Positions 26,697 to 40,429 of a DNA stretch of 64,000 bases are shown here, piece by piece. The stretch is from Polydactylus sextarius (taxonomy: Eukaryota > Chordata > Actinopteri > Polynemidae), in NCBI GenBank assembly GCA_016801845.1, contig CM028928.1:11080827-11144826 (forward strand). Reading direction: 5' to 3'. Within the stretch, counting starts at the first letter, position 1; each line of letters opens with the position of its first letter. Position numbers and translations under genes: made by a program. The notes beneath the pieces were generated by a model, which did no database searches, was not told the origin of the DNA, and worked only from the letters and a program-made list of their open reading frames with translations.

Positions 26697-27882
26697 ATCC
26701 TCTGTTTCCACCTCTCATAGTCAAGCCTTCAACAAATAATTTGGCAGAAACCTAAATGCAACAATGTTAGAATATTACCTCATGTCGGTTATAAAATTCC
26801 TTGGGTCCTGCTAAGGTTCTGTCAAAGACTACTGACATTTTTAACGTGGGGGGGAAATGAGTTCATTAACTCTTCCACAAGCTTCTACACCTCCTCTCCT
26901 CCTTTTTTTCCATATTTGTTTATCTTCTAAATCATAGCAAATTTCACTCCTTTTTACACTCTCCTCACCAATGAAAATTAATTCATATCACATAAAGGGA
27001 TTCTTTTCTCTCAGCCTGTTGTTATCTCCCTTATCAGATGTGGTGTCCATTACATCCGATAGCGTGATAGAGAATGGTTTCTCTCTACTTTCTTTTTTTT
27101 TTTTTTTTTTTTTACACTGGGGTCAGCTTGTTAAGTTTTTTTTTAATATTATTATTTTTTTGTTCTCTTTCCCCTAGTGAGTGTCCAGTGGGAGCTGCAC
27201 AAATATGTACTGTCATCCGCTTCCCCATCGTATGTTCGTCATTTATTTGACGTGCGTGTGTTGATTTATGAGGAATTAGGAACAACACTTTGTTTAAAGG
27301 AATTAAATAAACCACGAGAACTTTCTAGAGCCAACAGAAAAAAAAAAAAAAAAGAAAGAAAACTAAAATAAATGTTTCCCAAAGTGGGCTTATTAGGAAT
27401 TCTCTCCCATTCATATCAGCTTTGTTTCACTTATGTAGCAGGTTTGTGAAACATCCTCCTCTGGGTATATTCAAAATTTCCGCAGGTCTGTGTTTAAGCC
27501 TCCCAAAGCTTCATCAGGCTCGGGCTTGGCACCACCACGCACTCAGCCCCTTCATGATTAAATATCAAGGAACTCCGCTTGACATTTTATTAGTCCAACA
27601 AGATGGATGAAATGGCCAGAATAAAGTAGGCTGTGTCTGTTTCACTTTCCCACCAGCGCTTGCCTTTCTTCTGTCCAGCTTTTCTTTCTTTCCCCTTCCT
27701 TTGCGAGAAGTATGTATTAGGAAAACGTGATGGATTTCACTCTGAAAAGGAGATTTTCAGTGCCGAGAAGGAAACATATATTTATGTGTCTTGTACCTGA
27801 TGCTCCTGTTCGTCTCTCGCTCCCCCCTCCTCTCTCTCCTCTCTCCTCTTCCTCCCAACCCCCTTTTTTCTTTTCCCACTTA

Positions 27883-27901
27883 TTCTTCTCCTTCTCCTTC
27901 T

Positions 27902-27933
<32 letters not shown>

Positions 27934-27940
27934 TTCTTCT
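27883..27940. repeat. (TTC)n microsatellite
   Basis: Trinucleotide TTC/CTT run with minor CTCC interruptions. The pure tract from 27911 is about ten units. Confidence 0.9.
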
Positions 27941-29319
27941 GTTGTTCTACCTCACATCCCTGTCTGAAGGATTAACCATCTCCAGCAGAGTGTCTCCGCT
28001 GTCTTGTAGCGCTTGTGTATTGTTTGTGATTTGCTCAGACCCATCGGTGCGGCTGCTCATTTCAGCAGCCCAGTGTGACGCGGTGAATTGAAAAGCGAAG
28101 GGGATCATGCGGAGCCGTCTCAACCGTGTGCCGAGCTGCTCCTCACAGCCCTGGGCCACACTTGTTTCCCTCTCCACTCCCACCTTCACCCCCCCTCACC
28201 CCACCCATCACCTGAGATAGGGCTGTATATACGCACACGCGCTCATTACCTGACTTGTCAGGGTAGTGGAGGCGATGGGGTGTGGAACCTGAACCCTGTT
28301 TAGCTGCAGGCATCAGCTGAGTTTTTCTGTAAAGGCTTCAGGGCCACCGAGATGTTTCTTGAGAGGAAGAGAAAAGACAGATCTGCTTCCTCCTTGTTTT
28401 CAGAAGTTTAACACTTCAACACCCAGGAGTCCTCTCCAATCTTCTCTATAGCCTGGGGCATGCCAGAGGAACTCAAAACACTAACTGCGAGCAAGTGCTA
28501 ATTCCACCTGAATGTGCTTTGGAGAAAAGAAAGAAGAAAAGTAAAGAGAAAGAAAAAAAACAGCAATCAACTGCGTAATTTGCAGCAAGCAAAGATGAAG
28601 GTTGAATGTTTGTTTTCCTTTTTTTTTTTTTTTTTGTTCACTCATGTTCATACTCTGATTCCAGCCCTCGTTTAAATTACAGAGGGAAAAAAAAAAGAGG
28701 CAGGCTAATTTAGTGTAATTTCACTTTCATGTTTTCATTTTCTTGCTGTATACTCTGTTGATTCGTTTTGGTAGGCATTCTTATCTCGATGGCTGAAATT
28801 ACATTTAATTGCAGCGTGGAAAAATGTCTTTTGCAAACAGCCCTGCAAAAAAAAAAAAAAAAAGGAAAGAAAAAAAATAAAGGCTTGCTGCGTGGCAAAG
28901 CCAAACATAAACTTTTCAAAACGACTGTTGTGTTTGGTTGTAATTTGGAACCAGCACAGGCAGTGTTAGTATGTGATAAAGTGTATTGTTCTGACTTTAT
29001 GGGAGGAATCATGAGCGAGACGTACCTGCAGCGGGGTTTGTGATTCTCTCTGGAGTTCACACAGGCTCTGACACCTGGACCTGTTTGTTATGACTTGAAC
29101 CTGTCACACTCACCGACTCCTGTTGATAAACATGCGTTATCACTCCAGTCGTGTGGAAGTGATACGTGCTCACGGGGATGTACTGCACCGTCTTTGTGCG
29201 CATGCGCTCTCGATCTGCTGCTTATATGAAGACAATGTGAGTGTGACCGAAACACACAGGGGGAGGAGATGTGTAGAAACTGAAGGAGAGTGCGGTGTAT
29301 TCAACTGGACAGCGATATA

Positions 29320-29320
<1 letters not shown>

Positions 29321-29376
<56 letters not shown>
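29321..29376. repeat. (GT)n microsatellite
   Basis: About 28 GT units with one TT interruption near 29331. Confidence 0.92.
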
Positions 29377-29378
<2 letters not shown>

Positions 29379-32300
29379 CGACTGTGTGGTGTATGGAAAT
29401 GTCTGGCACGCCTCCAGAGGTATCCCACAGAGGGGGAATCCTGCTTGATGGGACCATGAATAGAAAACCTTCTCCACCCCCTGAACCCACCCAGCCCTTT
29501 GATGTCAGAGGGTCACACGGAGACCTCGCAGCTCCGGGGGGACATATTTACCCTGAACGCTTGGCAACCTCGCCGTGCCCTGCCAGGCCCACAGTCTGCT
29601 CTGCCCGGCCAAGAGAAAAGCTCAAAGCAGAGTGGAGGAAATTCAGATTACATGGACATGAACTATAACTGCTGATACTTATAGAAAAGAGTAAAGGACA
29701 AATTCCTGGCTTTCATTTATCACTAACTGAGTCCTTAGATTTAAAAAGCTTAGGTCTATGTAACATCCGTTCTGTTGAAGTGACCCTTTGACCCCAGTTT
29801 TAATCTACTCTAAGAGGGCGAAAGCCTTACATATAGTAACCACACCTTCAGTACTATAATCACTTCTTATAAGACTTAAAAAGACATTTTTGCTTTAATA
29901 GCAGGGACAATATGTAAGCTTTTGCTTTTACTGGCCAACATTACCATTAACAGCATTTTAGTTCAACCATTGTCACATTTCCAAGGTTATAAGCCTTGCT
30001 TTTTCATCCTTTCATATCAAAATGAGGGCAGACAGGATGATGCAGTAACTCACCAGTAGAAAGTGGTGTGTATTACTGGGAGTAGCTGATTAGCATGCTA
30101 GTGAGCACGTGGACAAAACAGAACCAATACAAGACTTTAGCTCTTTGCTCATGGTAAATAATTTTAATGCTGATCATGCTTTTCTCTAGACTAGTAAGTA
30201 AACAGCTGCTAATGCTAACACTGGCTATATGTCATTAGCAAATACTTAGATATGGGACATCTAAGTTTGATTTACAGGCGTGCATTAAGACACTTGTCCC
30301 ACCACACTTTACCTTGTTATACACAGGCACCTGCTAAAAAATGGTCCAACACATTGGGGTGAATCACATCAAGGCTACGTATAAGACTATGACTTGCTAT
30401 GACTTTTGTATAGCTAATAATGAAAATGATATGAAACAAGTTGTAAAGGAGTCTTCTCAGTGCTCAACAATTTAAGCCAAAATAGATGACAGCTCCTAGC
30501 ATGTGGTATGATCTAAATATGTTCTAGAAGAAAGCAATAAGTTAGATTAAGTATTTCTTTGCCTCATTTGAACATGATTGCTGCCTGTAAACCTAATTTA
30601 TTGGCACTGATTTATTGCCACTCAACAACAGTAAAAGACAAGTATGTCAGTTACAGCTCCCGTATGGTGTGATGAGCCATGTAGGAAAACAAAATATGCA
30701 ATCAAAAACAGAGTTTAAGGTTGAAAGAAAGTTGGCTGCTTTACATTGCCGGCAAACAGACGGACGTCAGTCATGTTACTAAAAGATTTATGACGTGACA
30801 ATCACATGTCAGCATTTTTAAAAAAATCTTTATTCACTATGTGCGTTGTACCAAATCAAATAGATCCAATTTTTCTTTTCTTCAAAAAGCTCCATTTTGT
30901 GGGTAGGAATTGTTAGCTCGTTGAGGAAAAAGATGTATTTTTAAAGCAGCTGGCCGCGTGTAATTAAGTATTTGCCATCCAGAGGCCACTGGGTTGACAT
31001 CAAGCATGTTGGAACTGCTCTGTAATTGTTATTACACATGTGGAAACTTAATGGATATGCTTCAGTGGTCAAATCTAATGAAGTCTTGCCGATTGATTCA
31101 TTAAGAACCGAATATATCTACCTTCTTCTGTTGCTGTCTGTCTTTCGGTGTCTGTCTTTCTCTCTCCCTTGTCTCAGCTCCCTTTCCTCTCTCCTTGGGT
31201 CTCAGCTGGCTCTGTTCCTGTGGCCCTTTGATCTCAGTGAAAGGGTTTGGAGCTTTAAAGTGCTTCTGTTTCCGCTGTCAGGAGCCCCTCTCTTCCTCCT
31301 CTCTGGTTTAGGTTTTCAGAGCGGTGGCAGCCTTGTGCTGTGGCTGGGTGGGTTAGGGGGCTTGGGTGGGGAGGAGGGAGAGGTGGTGGAGGGCGAGTGC
31401 AGGTTTTCTATGAGGTGGTGAGATTGAGGTGAGGTTGCTGAGGGTGGAGGAGGGTAGGTGTGTGATATTGTCAGCCTCGGGTCAGAAGAGTACCTGACAC
31501 CTGAGTGATCCCAGTTCTCTCCAGAACTCCAGTTCCCACCTCACTCTGCCCCTTGTGGCATAATGGCATACCGTAAATGTTCAACTAATGTAGAAATCTC
31601 AAAGATTTTCATTTACACCACGTCAGTTTTGCAGATTGAGGTTAGTAATCCATGAAAGTATTACAATGTTCATATACTTGCAGTATCACAAACTCAGCAT
31701 CAACTCATTAAGAGTTTACGTTTATGATAAGGGGGAAAGACGACGTGAAACAGCGAGCTTAGCACTCAGCATAAGACAACGGTCATTTTCAGGACTCTTT
31801 GACAGGAGGAGCTGTTAGATGAAGAGCTGCAGGCGACAGGCAGCACACCTCTAACTTCCCAGCGAGGTAACCTGCTCCTCTCACTGCATCCTGCTGCTCT
31901 CAGACTCACGCTGTGTGCAGAATAACAGCACATCACAGTTGCTCACAAAGTGATGGAAAAAAGCCAATTATGTTCTGATGTCTTGATCAGAGTGACATTG
32001 TTAAATATTCACCCTTTACAGCCGATGGGAATTTTCCTGAAAGCAGTCTGCTCTGCCATAACAAAACCTGGAAATATATTTCAAGAAGTTGTAATGTCTT
32101 TACTTTGATGCTATGTGCAAAATTCGATTTATTAGATTAGATTATGGATTTCTACAAATAACGCAACCTGGCTACAATAGCAGTTTTCTCGTGAGTGCTA
32201 TACTCAACGCTTGGGGTTTGGGTTGCATCCTCTTTTTGGAAAACCTCCAACGAGAAGTTCTCAGGATGCATCCTGTTCTGATGAACACAAAGGAGCGGTG

Positions 32301-32832
32301 GTTTAACTCCAAGACCTGTCTGTTTTAGTGCCAAACGGAGATAGCAATCAACTCTTTGCCTGCTCAACATTTTCAGAACTCCTGTCAACCTGAGAGGTGC
32401 TCCATCACCAAATCAATTACATGCAGTAACGTGGCTGCACTTCTGTAACTTACCATAGGATTTTCACAATGATAGCTAAACTTTTTAGATTAGTAAAGTC
32501 TAGACTGTGCAGTGCACTTGTTTCTTCATGCCACAACCAATACAGCCCCTTTTTGTGGCTGTACTTAGTTAATGCTACTCATTTATTGAAGGTCTCAGTA
32601 TTAATTTAGTATCACTTTATTCAGAATAAATGTGTACAACACTGTCCAAATACAAGGACTAATTTGTGTTGTAGGAGTTGTAGGTATCTTGACTCTCAGC
32701 TTTTTTTTCTTCCTTTTTTTCCCCCAAGTTTCAGCTGCTGCAGATGAAAATGAGCATTCACATGATTATTGGATTTAGTCTCGCCAATTTCCTGTCCCCT
32801 TCTGTGAAGTGCACATCAAGAAATTTTCATTT

Positions 32833-32873
32833 CATTTCATGCCCGAGCATGAAATGGTTGGGCCATTTCATGC
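32833..32873. repeat. short hairpin plus third copy of arm
   Basis: catttcatgc (32833-32842) and its exact reverse complement (32847-32856) flank a 4-base loop. A third copy of catttcatgc in direct orientation is at 32864-32873. Inside intron 4. No function known. Confidence 0.7.
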
Positions 32874-35379
32874 TAAAAGTATTTTGCAAAAAGTGCAGTT
32901 CCTGTTTTAGCGGACCGCTTGTGTCAATACCACCAGGTCTGACTGCTTTTACCACAATGATACCTTCTGTCCCGGGTGAAATCATCAGTGTTAACCACAA
33001 TGCTGTGTTTTTCTTACTGCTGCTTACAGCAAAAAAAAAAATTATTAGTGTTGATATAACCTTGTTCCAAACAAAGCTTCAAGGCTTGTTTACATGAACA
33101 CACACCCCTCCGTGAAACCTCAACCTCATCTTCTGGGGGCATATTTATACTTGGCAAGTGTATATTCATCCGGTGAAATAAGACGACAGTTTAAAATCCA
33201 CAGACCGCCCCGTGTAAACATGCAGTGTCTTAAAGAAGCGCTGGCTGGTTTAAGCGAGGCCACGTGAAAGGAAATGGCTTCCATATGTCAGGAGCTCAGG
33301 CTTTTCCTCGTGCCCTGTTAGCTGGATGCCTTCGTCGAGGGTGAATGATGTGTGGAATTATAAACCTACAAAGGTGGGAAGTAAAGAAGCAGAGGGAACA
33401 GCTTTCTGCGAAATCCCGCCGTCGAGCTTTGATGTAAATCTCAAATCAGGTGTAACTAAGAAGCTCCTGCACCACCACGGACATCAGCGCACACGTTGGG
33501 TGAAAATTTCTTCACACTCACACTCACACCACACCACAAGTTGTCAGATTACATCCTTTCGTCCATGTTGATTATTGCACACTGGCAAATGCTAAGACGA
33601 TCACGGCCCCGCGAAGAGCGGCTGAATGCTGTGGATCGGACGCTCCCTTGCCTTTTTTTTCTCTCTCTCTCTTTCGCTCTTTCTCGCATGTGCAGAGATG
33701 TAACACTCTTCCTCTACAACATCCATCTCTCCGCTGTCCTCCTCAAATCCCCTCACACCTGGCTCTACAACTCCCAAGACCTCTTTTTCTCTCCTCCCTC
33801 TCTGACTCCCCCCTCCACCCTAACTCTTTCCTGTCTGCCCTTCCAATTCATAGTCCATATCTTCACACACTCCATCCTCCTCCTCCTCCTACAACTACTG
33901 TTCATGCTTTGGCTCTCCCTCTCTCCCTCTTCAAACTTTTCTTTCCCCTTTTCACCTCTCAGCGCTCAGAGCTCAAATCTACCTCCAATCAACTTTACCT
34001 AAACCTCCTTTTCCAGTATTGCCTGCTCCACCAGTGAGGGCTTTGTCACCGCGTTAATTGGAAAAACAAGGCAAAGCAGAGGCATTTAGCCAGGGTCAGT
34101 GAAGGGAGACGCAGCCAAATGCATGACAGGGTTAATCAGTGTCATGGCAGCCAAAGTGGGTGTCTGGCTCTCCTCAAACAGCCTTGTGGAAGGCCAGATG
34201 AGGGAAAAAGAGTAATGAAATTTCTCTACCTTTTCCTTATGGGATCTTATTTCTATATTGAAAATGTCTAAAATGTCATATTTCAGACATTTCAGGGACA
34301 GAGAAATATTTGTCCCACCCACTTTAAACATTAAACCCTTGTGCATCTGGAAATTTGGGGATTTTAAAAAGTCCTCATTTTCATTTTCTCTATTGGCCAT
34401 GTGTCTGTTTCTATTTTCATCTCAGCCATTCTGGTCTCCTGTCATGACGAAGCAGGTTTTGTTGCATTGCCCACGTCCGTGTGTGTGTATGTGTGTGTGT
34501 ACGTGAGCATTCGCTCATGTGAATGCCATCAAAGCGAACGTCACTCCGCAGCTGTGTTGTGATGTGTGTAAATGAGGCATGTAATGGTGGTATGTGGGCA
34601 CATGACTTGCTTATCATAAAAACACACTTTTCACACACACACCTGTTTTGAAGTGCACCGTTGCCCTCAGCGTGGCCTGTTAGGTGTGGAGGAAGTAAAA
34701 CATTTCTCAGGAGTTTGTTTTTTGTCAGTGGACGTGCAGAAACACACAAATCAAATGGAGGAGGAAAAAAAAAAACTGTGACCATTGTGTTGTGATGTCA
34801 AACACTATTCTTAAACGTGTCACCTTTGCACGCTTTGCCTCCCGAGAGCGCTATCACCTGCTTCAACATCACCAAGACATGTTGTCACACACATGAACGC
34901 GGTGAAAGCTTTTAAAAATTGTCTCATAACCCCTTTGGGCTAATTACAGAAAGTCTCATGAAGACAAAGTTTGTGTGACTGCGTGTGCACACATTCTGTA
35001 CATGTCCTCATAGTGTGTGTGTGTGTGTTTTCACGCTCCCCACTGCTCATTATTGGCCCTGGCCTGAGCTCTTTCATTAGGGGGGCTCTGAAATGGAGGG
35101 ACGAATGGTCCGATGGGGGACCGGGGGATGGGGTGGAGGTTGTAATTGGGCTGTTCCGCTCCCCTTTGCCCTGCTCAAGGTCACTACAAGACAAACTCCA
35201 GGCCAGGTCTCTCACTCTTTTTCCGCCCTTCCTCTTTCTCACCTCACTCTTGATTCCCTCCCTTCCCTTCCTCATTTTACCCCTCTCCATCTCTCTCCCT
35301 CCCTCCTTCATTCATCCTTTCCTTCTCCTGGGGTCTCTTGTCACAGTAGACTGGTCCGCTGGGGAGCCACAGAGAAGTG

Positions 35380-35620
35380 GAGGGGCTAATTCAGTCTAAT
35401 CTCTTGGCCTGTTAATGTCTGGCTGATATGTGGATTTCTCCACATCCTCGGGGGAAGGCCTTTGTGGTGAAGGCCATCATTATGAAGTTTCCTAGCCCTC
35501 CTAGCCAATTATAAGAAGGGAGACAAATTAGTTCATCTTCAAACTTCGCTCCTAAGAAGTTTGCCTGATTGTTCTCAACTTCTGATACAATAAAGACGAT
35601 TCACGGTAAAGATTTTTGAT
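35380..35620. promoter_or_regulatory. candidate conserved noncoding element, intron 4
   Basis: Complex sequence following a C/T-rich tract. Cores include GGCTAATTCAG, TGTTAATG, CCAATTATAAG, a CATCATTATG core and AAATTAGTTC. Candidate by composition only. Confidence 0.27.
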
Positions 35621-36297
35621 AAAGAGAATAGCCTGTAGCGCTCACTTTTTTTCTGTTTAAACAATAAGCTTGTGCATCTCACGCGCGACTCGACAATTGC
35701 TTTTTGTATGACCGCGTATCCGTCATGTGCGATTGCGCACACAGTTTCTGCTCAAAGCCAAAGTTCGAAGCCGTCTGAGGAAAGTGGTGTAGCGTTGCTT
35801 GTCTGGCGCTGGCCGGCGGTGAGCTTGGTCTAACGTTTCCCTCTGATTAAGACGCAGTGGTGAAAGCTGCCTTTGATCTGAGGAAATGTCTGCGTAGGGA
35901 GCAGTTGGAATGCGGCGCTCGCTCGCTCTCTTTCTCTCTCTCCCCTCTCTCTGATTTGCAGATGGAGGGGGACAGATAGTGTCACAGTCCATTTGTCTGG
36001 CCCTGCCACCGCCAGTCCACCCACGGTAGTAACATCTGGATGTTCTGAGCTCTGTCCGGCCTAATCAAAAGATCACAATGTCCCTGTTAAATCTGTAGAG
36101 ACATCTGAATTATTTATGTATGAGATGTGAAGAATTAATTAGTCTGATTGCTGTAAGCAGAAAAAAATTTGCTCTGTCACAAGATTTATGTTATGGTTTA
36201 ACTTTAATATCTTCATAAATCAGATCAATCAACAAGAAATTCATGTAATTGACTCATGTTTTTCTGTATTTCTTTTCCTCTCTGTGTGTCTCTGCAG

Positions 36298-36497
36298 GCC
36301 TCCTGCACTGGCGGGTAGTTCGCCTTTCCCCGACATCTCCCTCATCCGGATCTCGCCCCAGCGGAACCCCTCAGTAGGGGCGGAGTCGCCCTTTCACCCT
36401 CCACACCCCTACATTAATCCATACATGGACTACATCCGCTCGCTCCACAGCAGCCCCTCCATCTCCGTGCTGTCCCGGGGCATCAACCCTGCAGATG
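36298..36497 (+). CDS. gli3: gli3 exon 5 (human numbering)
   Basis: Residues about 159-226. The acceptor is tctgcag, and the first base completes the Val codon begun in exon 4. It ends GAT-G before the donor gtgaag at 36498. The translation contains ISLIRISPQRNP and SPFHPPHPYINPYMDYIRSL, matching human FIRISPHRNP and PHPYINPYMDYIRSLHSSPS. It is 200 bases against 206 in human, two codons shorter, with the phase preserved. N-terminal repressor region upstream of the SUFU motif. Confidence 0.95.
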
Positions 36498-37179
36498 GTG
36501 AAGTGAAACGTACACCACCACATCAAAAAGCATGATGCACACATATGTATACAACTCTCATGGCACGGATGCACCCTCAGCACACAGTTGCACAGCTGCA
36601 CAGACATTCAGCAGAGCAGCAATGAGAGACAACACCTCAGGAGACCCTTTTAAAATAATTGTCAAAATTGATTAGCGAGGTTCGATTGCTATTAGGGAAG
36701 AATCTCTTCTCGATTCTCTGTATCGGTTTAATTCCTGGTTGAGATCAGACGAGGTCAGGTGAGAGGCAACCAGATCCATCTCTATTAAGACCCAGGGGTT
36801 GGTTGGATGTTATCTGAGAGAATGGACGGGAGCAGTGGAGTATTATGAGTGTGCCACGATCTGTGTGGGTGGGGTGGGAGGGTGGTGGTGTGGAGTGGAG
36901 TGGAAGGGGGGCACAGGTTGGGAGGGAGGCTAATCCTTTTGATCTGTGAGTCATGTCAGAGACCTCTGGAGGATGCATCAGTGAGCGGCAGGGTCACGTA
37001 CAGTTACATCGCACACACTGAGGGAGGATCTGATTCAAGTTCAGGGTTGGGTGGTGGTGGTGGTGGTGGAGGTTGTTGGGAGGGGTTGTTATGGTATCCT
37101 TGGGGGAGCATTTGTTTCCTGAGATCTCAAGATGGATTTGGGCTGGAAAATCAATTAAAGTGCAGACTGGAATGACTTC

Positions 37180-37192
<13 letters not shown>

Positions 37193-37220
<28 letters not shown>
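37193..37220. repeat. (TA)14 microsatellite
   Basis: Uninterrupted TA dinucleotide run bounded by AAT and CAGATG. Confidence 0.92.
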
Positions 37221-37224
<4 letters not shown>

Positions 37225-38009
37225 TGCAACATATCAGTATTAGAAATATATAGAGAAAACTGACATTAGATATATATTTTCTGATGTAGACATTGATTTA
37301 ATAAAATTTTAAATAATATTGATGATTGATACATATTCAGAAAAAAATCCCCAAAATGCTGCTTTTAAATTCTCATAAGCTACTTTTAACCCATTTTAGA
37401 GATTTCTTGAACTAAAAAAATCAATTAATTGCCAAAAAATAATTTAATGATTAATGATTAAAAAAACAAAATTTAGTGTTTACTACAAAGGATCATGCCT
37501 TCAAATTTGGAATGATCAAATAGCTTATTGGACAAAAATTTACATTGACCATAAAGTTCTTCAAATGGCCCTCGTGCTCACACATCAACCTTTTGGCACT
37601 TGCGCAGCAGAGAACCCACTTAAACCCCTGACCAGTACTACTACTACCACCACCACCAACACCACCTCATCCTGTTGAAGTGGATTTCTGAAACGGCAGA
37701 AGATAGCAGGAGGCTTTTCCTCTACACCGGCGCACACTCGATTTCATCTTCTCCAGGTCTGTTAAAAGCTGCGTGTGTGTGAGAGACTTCTCTTTTTCTT
37801 CGCGGCCTCGCTCTTTTTCTCTCTCTCTCTCTTGCGGCGGCTCCTCCTCAGCAGCAACAAACAGGAAGCTCAAGCGTGCGCGCAGACACACACACACATT
37901 CGAGCCGAAACTCTCAACCCTCCAATTTTCCATTACCGCAACATAATGTGCGCCGGTCTCAGCTCGCGTTAAATCAAAATAGTTTCTCCAACCTACCACA
38001 TGATCCCCT

Positions 38010-38240
38010 TTCACTTCATAATGCTGTGAATTGTGAATGAGGCACCTAATTACTCCTTTAATCAATCCGGTGATTAATTAACCCATCAGCTTTTGTGTTG
38101 TTAGTATATCACCACGCTTACAGGGAGCCTCCTTCTTAAATATGCAAAGAATTTTTTTTTCCTACCAAAAAAGTACATTTGAATAATGATGAATTAATTA
38201 ACAGAATCTAATGGAGATTTAAAGTGGGTGGGATTTAGTG
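38010..38240. promoter_or_regulatory. candidate conserved noncoding element, intron 5
   Basis: Contains CCTAATTACT at 38045-38054, CTTTAATCAATC near 38056, and the palindrome TTAATTAA at 38074-38081 within GATTAATTAACC. TGAATTAATTAACAG follows near 38190. Dense paired homeodomain cores in non-repetitive sequence. Confidence 0.35.
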
Positions 38241-39772
38241 CCACCCTCTTGCTACCACACATTTGCTTTTTTTCTTTGCTCCTCCCTCATAATATTTCTC
38301 TCTTCACTATGAGAGATATGGTTCAGAGGTAGGCTTGCCCCTGATCCTATTGTTGTGCTGAAGGAGCACCTGGTGGCTCACCAAGTCCTGAGGCACGTCT
38401 TCTGCCTTCTCCACACGTCGAGTGCCACACTGACAGCCAGCCTTTCCCCACTCACCCCCCTTTTTTTTTTCCTTTTTTTTTGCCCCGAGGATCGCACTTG
38501 GATGCCAGCATTTCTGATTTAGAAATTCCACAAAGCCCCCCCCCCTCTTTTTTTTCTGTGCGTGGATACTGAATGGGCCACATTATGGCTGAATGCAAAA
38601 GCAAAGCTAAGGCGGAACAGAGGAGACAATTAAAAACTCCCCCCTTCCAGTGAAGACATAATACCCAGATCGAATTAATTTTGAATTTTTTTCTTACATT
38701 CATTCAACCAATCATGGATGCATATTGCAGGCATACAGGCCAGCCTTGAGAGGAAATCTCCTCATACAGTGTTTCCTTATTTATTTTCTCTTTATTTCTT
38801 CAATTGGGGGGGTTGCTGCACTCTGTGGGTCTGAACCGATTCCATATTTGCATCCAAAACCACAGTATTAGTCTTCTCCGTCTCTCTTTCTTTGAATATT
38901 TGCATAAGGAAGCCCACCGCCAGATGTTTATTTTTAGGCTACGGTTCAAGGACTTACAGCACTCTATAACCAAGGGAAGGACTTGGAAAAGAGAAGCTTT
39001 TTTTGTGAAAAAGAGAGAGTGAGAGAAATGAAGTGGAGGCAGAATGGTTTGCTGCATCTTTACATATGCACATATATCTGGGCAGATTTAAGGCCTTTTG
39101 TCTTCCCATAGAGTTTACAGGAGCAGAGTCGAGGAGCAGGTTGCATATCTGCACACTGCAGCCCCTGATGTGTGCAACACACAGGCACCATCTCTGGCAC
39201 AAGATGTGTGTGTGAGCCCACGTCCTCTTACCACACACACATGTATTTGTGCGCGCTCTCCAAGTGATCAAGGAACAGCAAGAGGAAGAAAAAGAAAAAA
39301 AAAAGGCTGTTTAAGAATCGTATTGTATGACGATCAGTTATGGCGCGCTCGGCATGAATGCATCAATCAAACGCTAATGCACACTCACTGTAATCTCTGA
39401 GCAAGCATGCGGTAATCCCCAGTGAGGCTCTCCACTTCAGGTGACGCTCCCTGTGCAGCTGTTTTGCTTAACTTGATGGTGTTGCTAATGTGCTCATTAC
39501 TGTTCTGCTGAGCTGATTATCATCTAAAGTAAATGAATGCAGGTTTATAATGCAGTGCAGGTGCTCTCCCTGTCAGGTTTTTCTCACTACCTAATAATTT
39601 TTCTGTACCCTACACTCTCTCTCCCTCTCCCTTCCCCTTCCCAGTTCTTCAAAGACGTCCACCATATTTCAACATCTTCGTCTGCCAATGTGTCACTTTC
39701 ACCTTTTGCGGTTACCTTGTTTCCTCCTCGCTGACACTAAATGCCTCCTCCACCTTCTCCTTCTTTCTTCAG

Positions 39773-39931
39773 CCTCCCACACAGGCCTGACCACAGCTGA
39801 GTACTACCACCAGATGGCCATGCTGACGGGCCGTAGCCCATACACCACTGACCTGCTCCCTTCTGTGGCGTCCACGGCTGGTACCAGTGGCGCCAGCGCC
39901 CTGCATATGGAATACCTGCAGGCATTAGACA
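39773..39931 (+). CDS. gli3: gli3 exon 6 (human numbering)
   Basis: Residues about 226-279. It begins after ttcttcag, completing an Ala codon, and ends GAC-A before gtaagt at 39932. The translation [37 protein letters not shown] matches human [37 protein letters not shown]. It is 159 bases against 147 in human, four codons longer, mainly in the Ser/Gly/Ala stretch before HMEYL. Both phases match. Confidence 0.95.
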
Positions 39932-40429
39932 GTAAGTCTTCACATACATATGCGGGTTAAGGTCGAAATTGTATGTGTTTTTCAGAGTGTTTACCACCAT
40001 TTCTATTTCGTCAGGCACGGATTTGCATGTAAAACAAGCTAAATATTGTTACATAATTGTTGTTTCAACAGCATTATGTAAGTATGTATCAATTCCCTAA
40101 CTACACATTGGAAGATGTGGGTACAATTCCAGTTTTAAGTATCGTAGACGTCCAAAGGAAACTGTGCTTTTCAGCCAAATTTAGCCCTGCAGGTGAAGAA
40201 ACACCTACCACATCCATGTCTACTGGGACTACACATTAAAGAATTATGAGTGCATCCCTCCACATTATAGCATGGGTGGCCCCAGTGGGAATTCAACCCT
40301 TAAAATGCACTTTCACAATACACCTATCCACTGCTATATATAGACAAAGCTTACAGCACGAAACCCGGCAAGGAGAGACCTGCAACTTTACTTTGACATG
40401 ATTTAAATGAGCTATTGTCTTAATGTGTT

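Larger units (their letters stand above)
19221..36297 (+). other. gli3: gli3 intron 4 (17.1 kb)
   Basis: Largest intron in the window. It opens with gtaagt and ends with tctgcag. No gene is recognised; open frames up to 200 codons are poly-Pro, Gly or dinucleotide-repeat products. It holds many microsatellites (CT, GAA, CTT, CA, GT) and long A/T runs, especially 23100-29400. It also has several non-repetitive TAAT-rich blocks listed separately, plus other weaker ones around 26080-26320, 27170-27310 and 30820-31020. The stretch 29700-31000 is AT-rich unique sequence with nothing identifiable. Confidence 0.85.
36498..39772 (+). other. gli3: gli3 intron 5 (3.3 kb)
   Basis: Donor gtgaag, acceptor ttcttcag. 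Contains a GGT run (37044-37070), a (TA)n microsatellite, an AT-rich stretch 37220-37480, a TAAT-rich block at 38010-38240 and poly(T)/poly(C) runs near 38460-38560. No coding sequence recognised. Confidence 0.85.

Noticed and set aside
29123..29668. 181-codon open frame spanning the GT microsatellite
   Set aside because: Its core is a Val/Cys repeat from (GT)n. No recognisable domain; chance frame in intron 4.
32744..33097. 117-codon open frame in intron 4
   Set aside because: More balanced composition, but no known domain, no promoter or poly(A) context.
33496..34037. Overlapping 168- and 129-codon frames
   Set aside because: C/T-rich sequence avoids stop codons in several frames at once. 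The products are Ser/Pro/Leu-rich with no domain.
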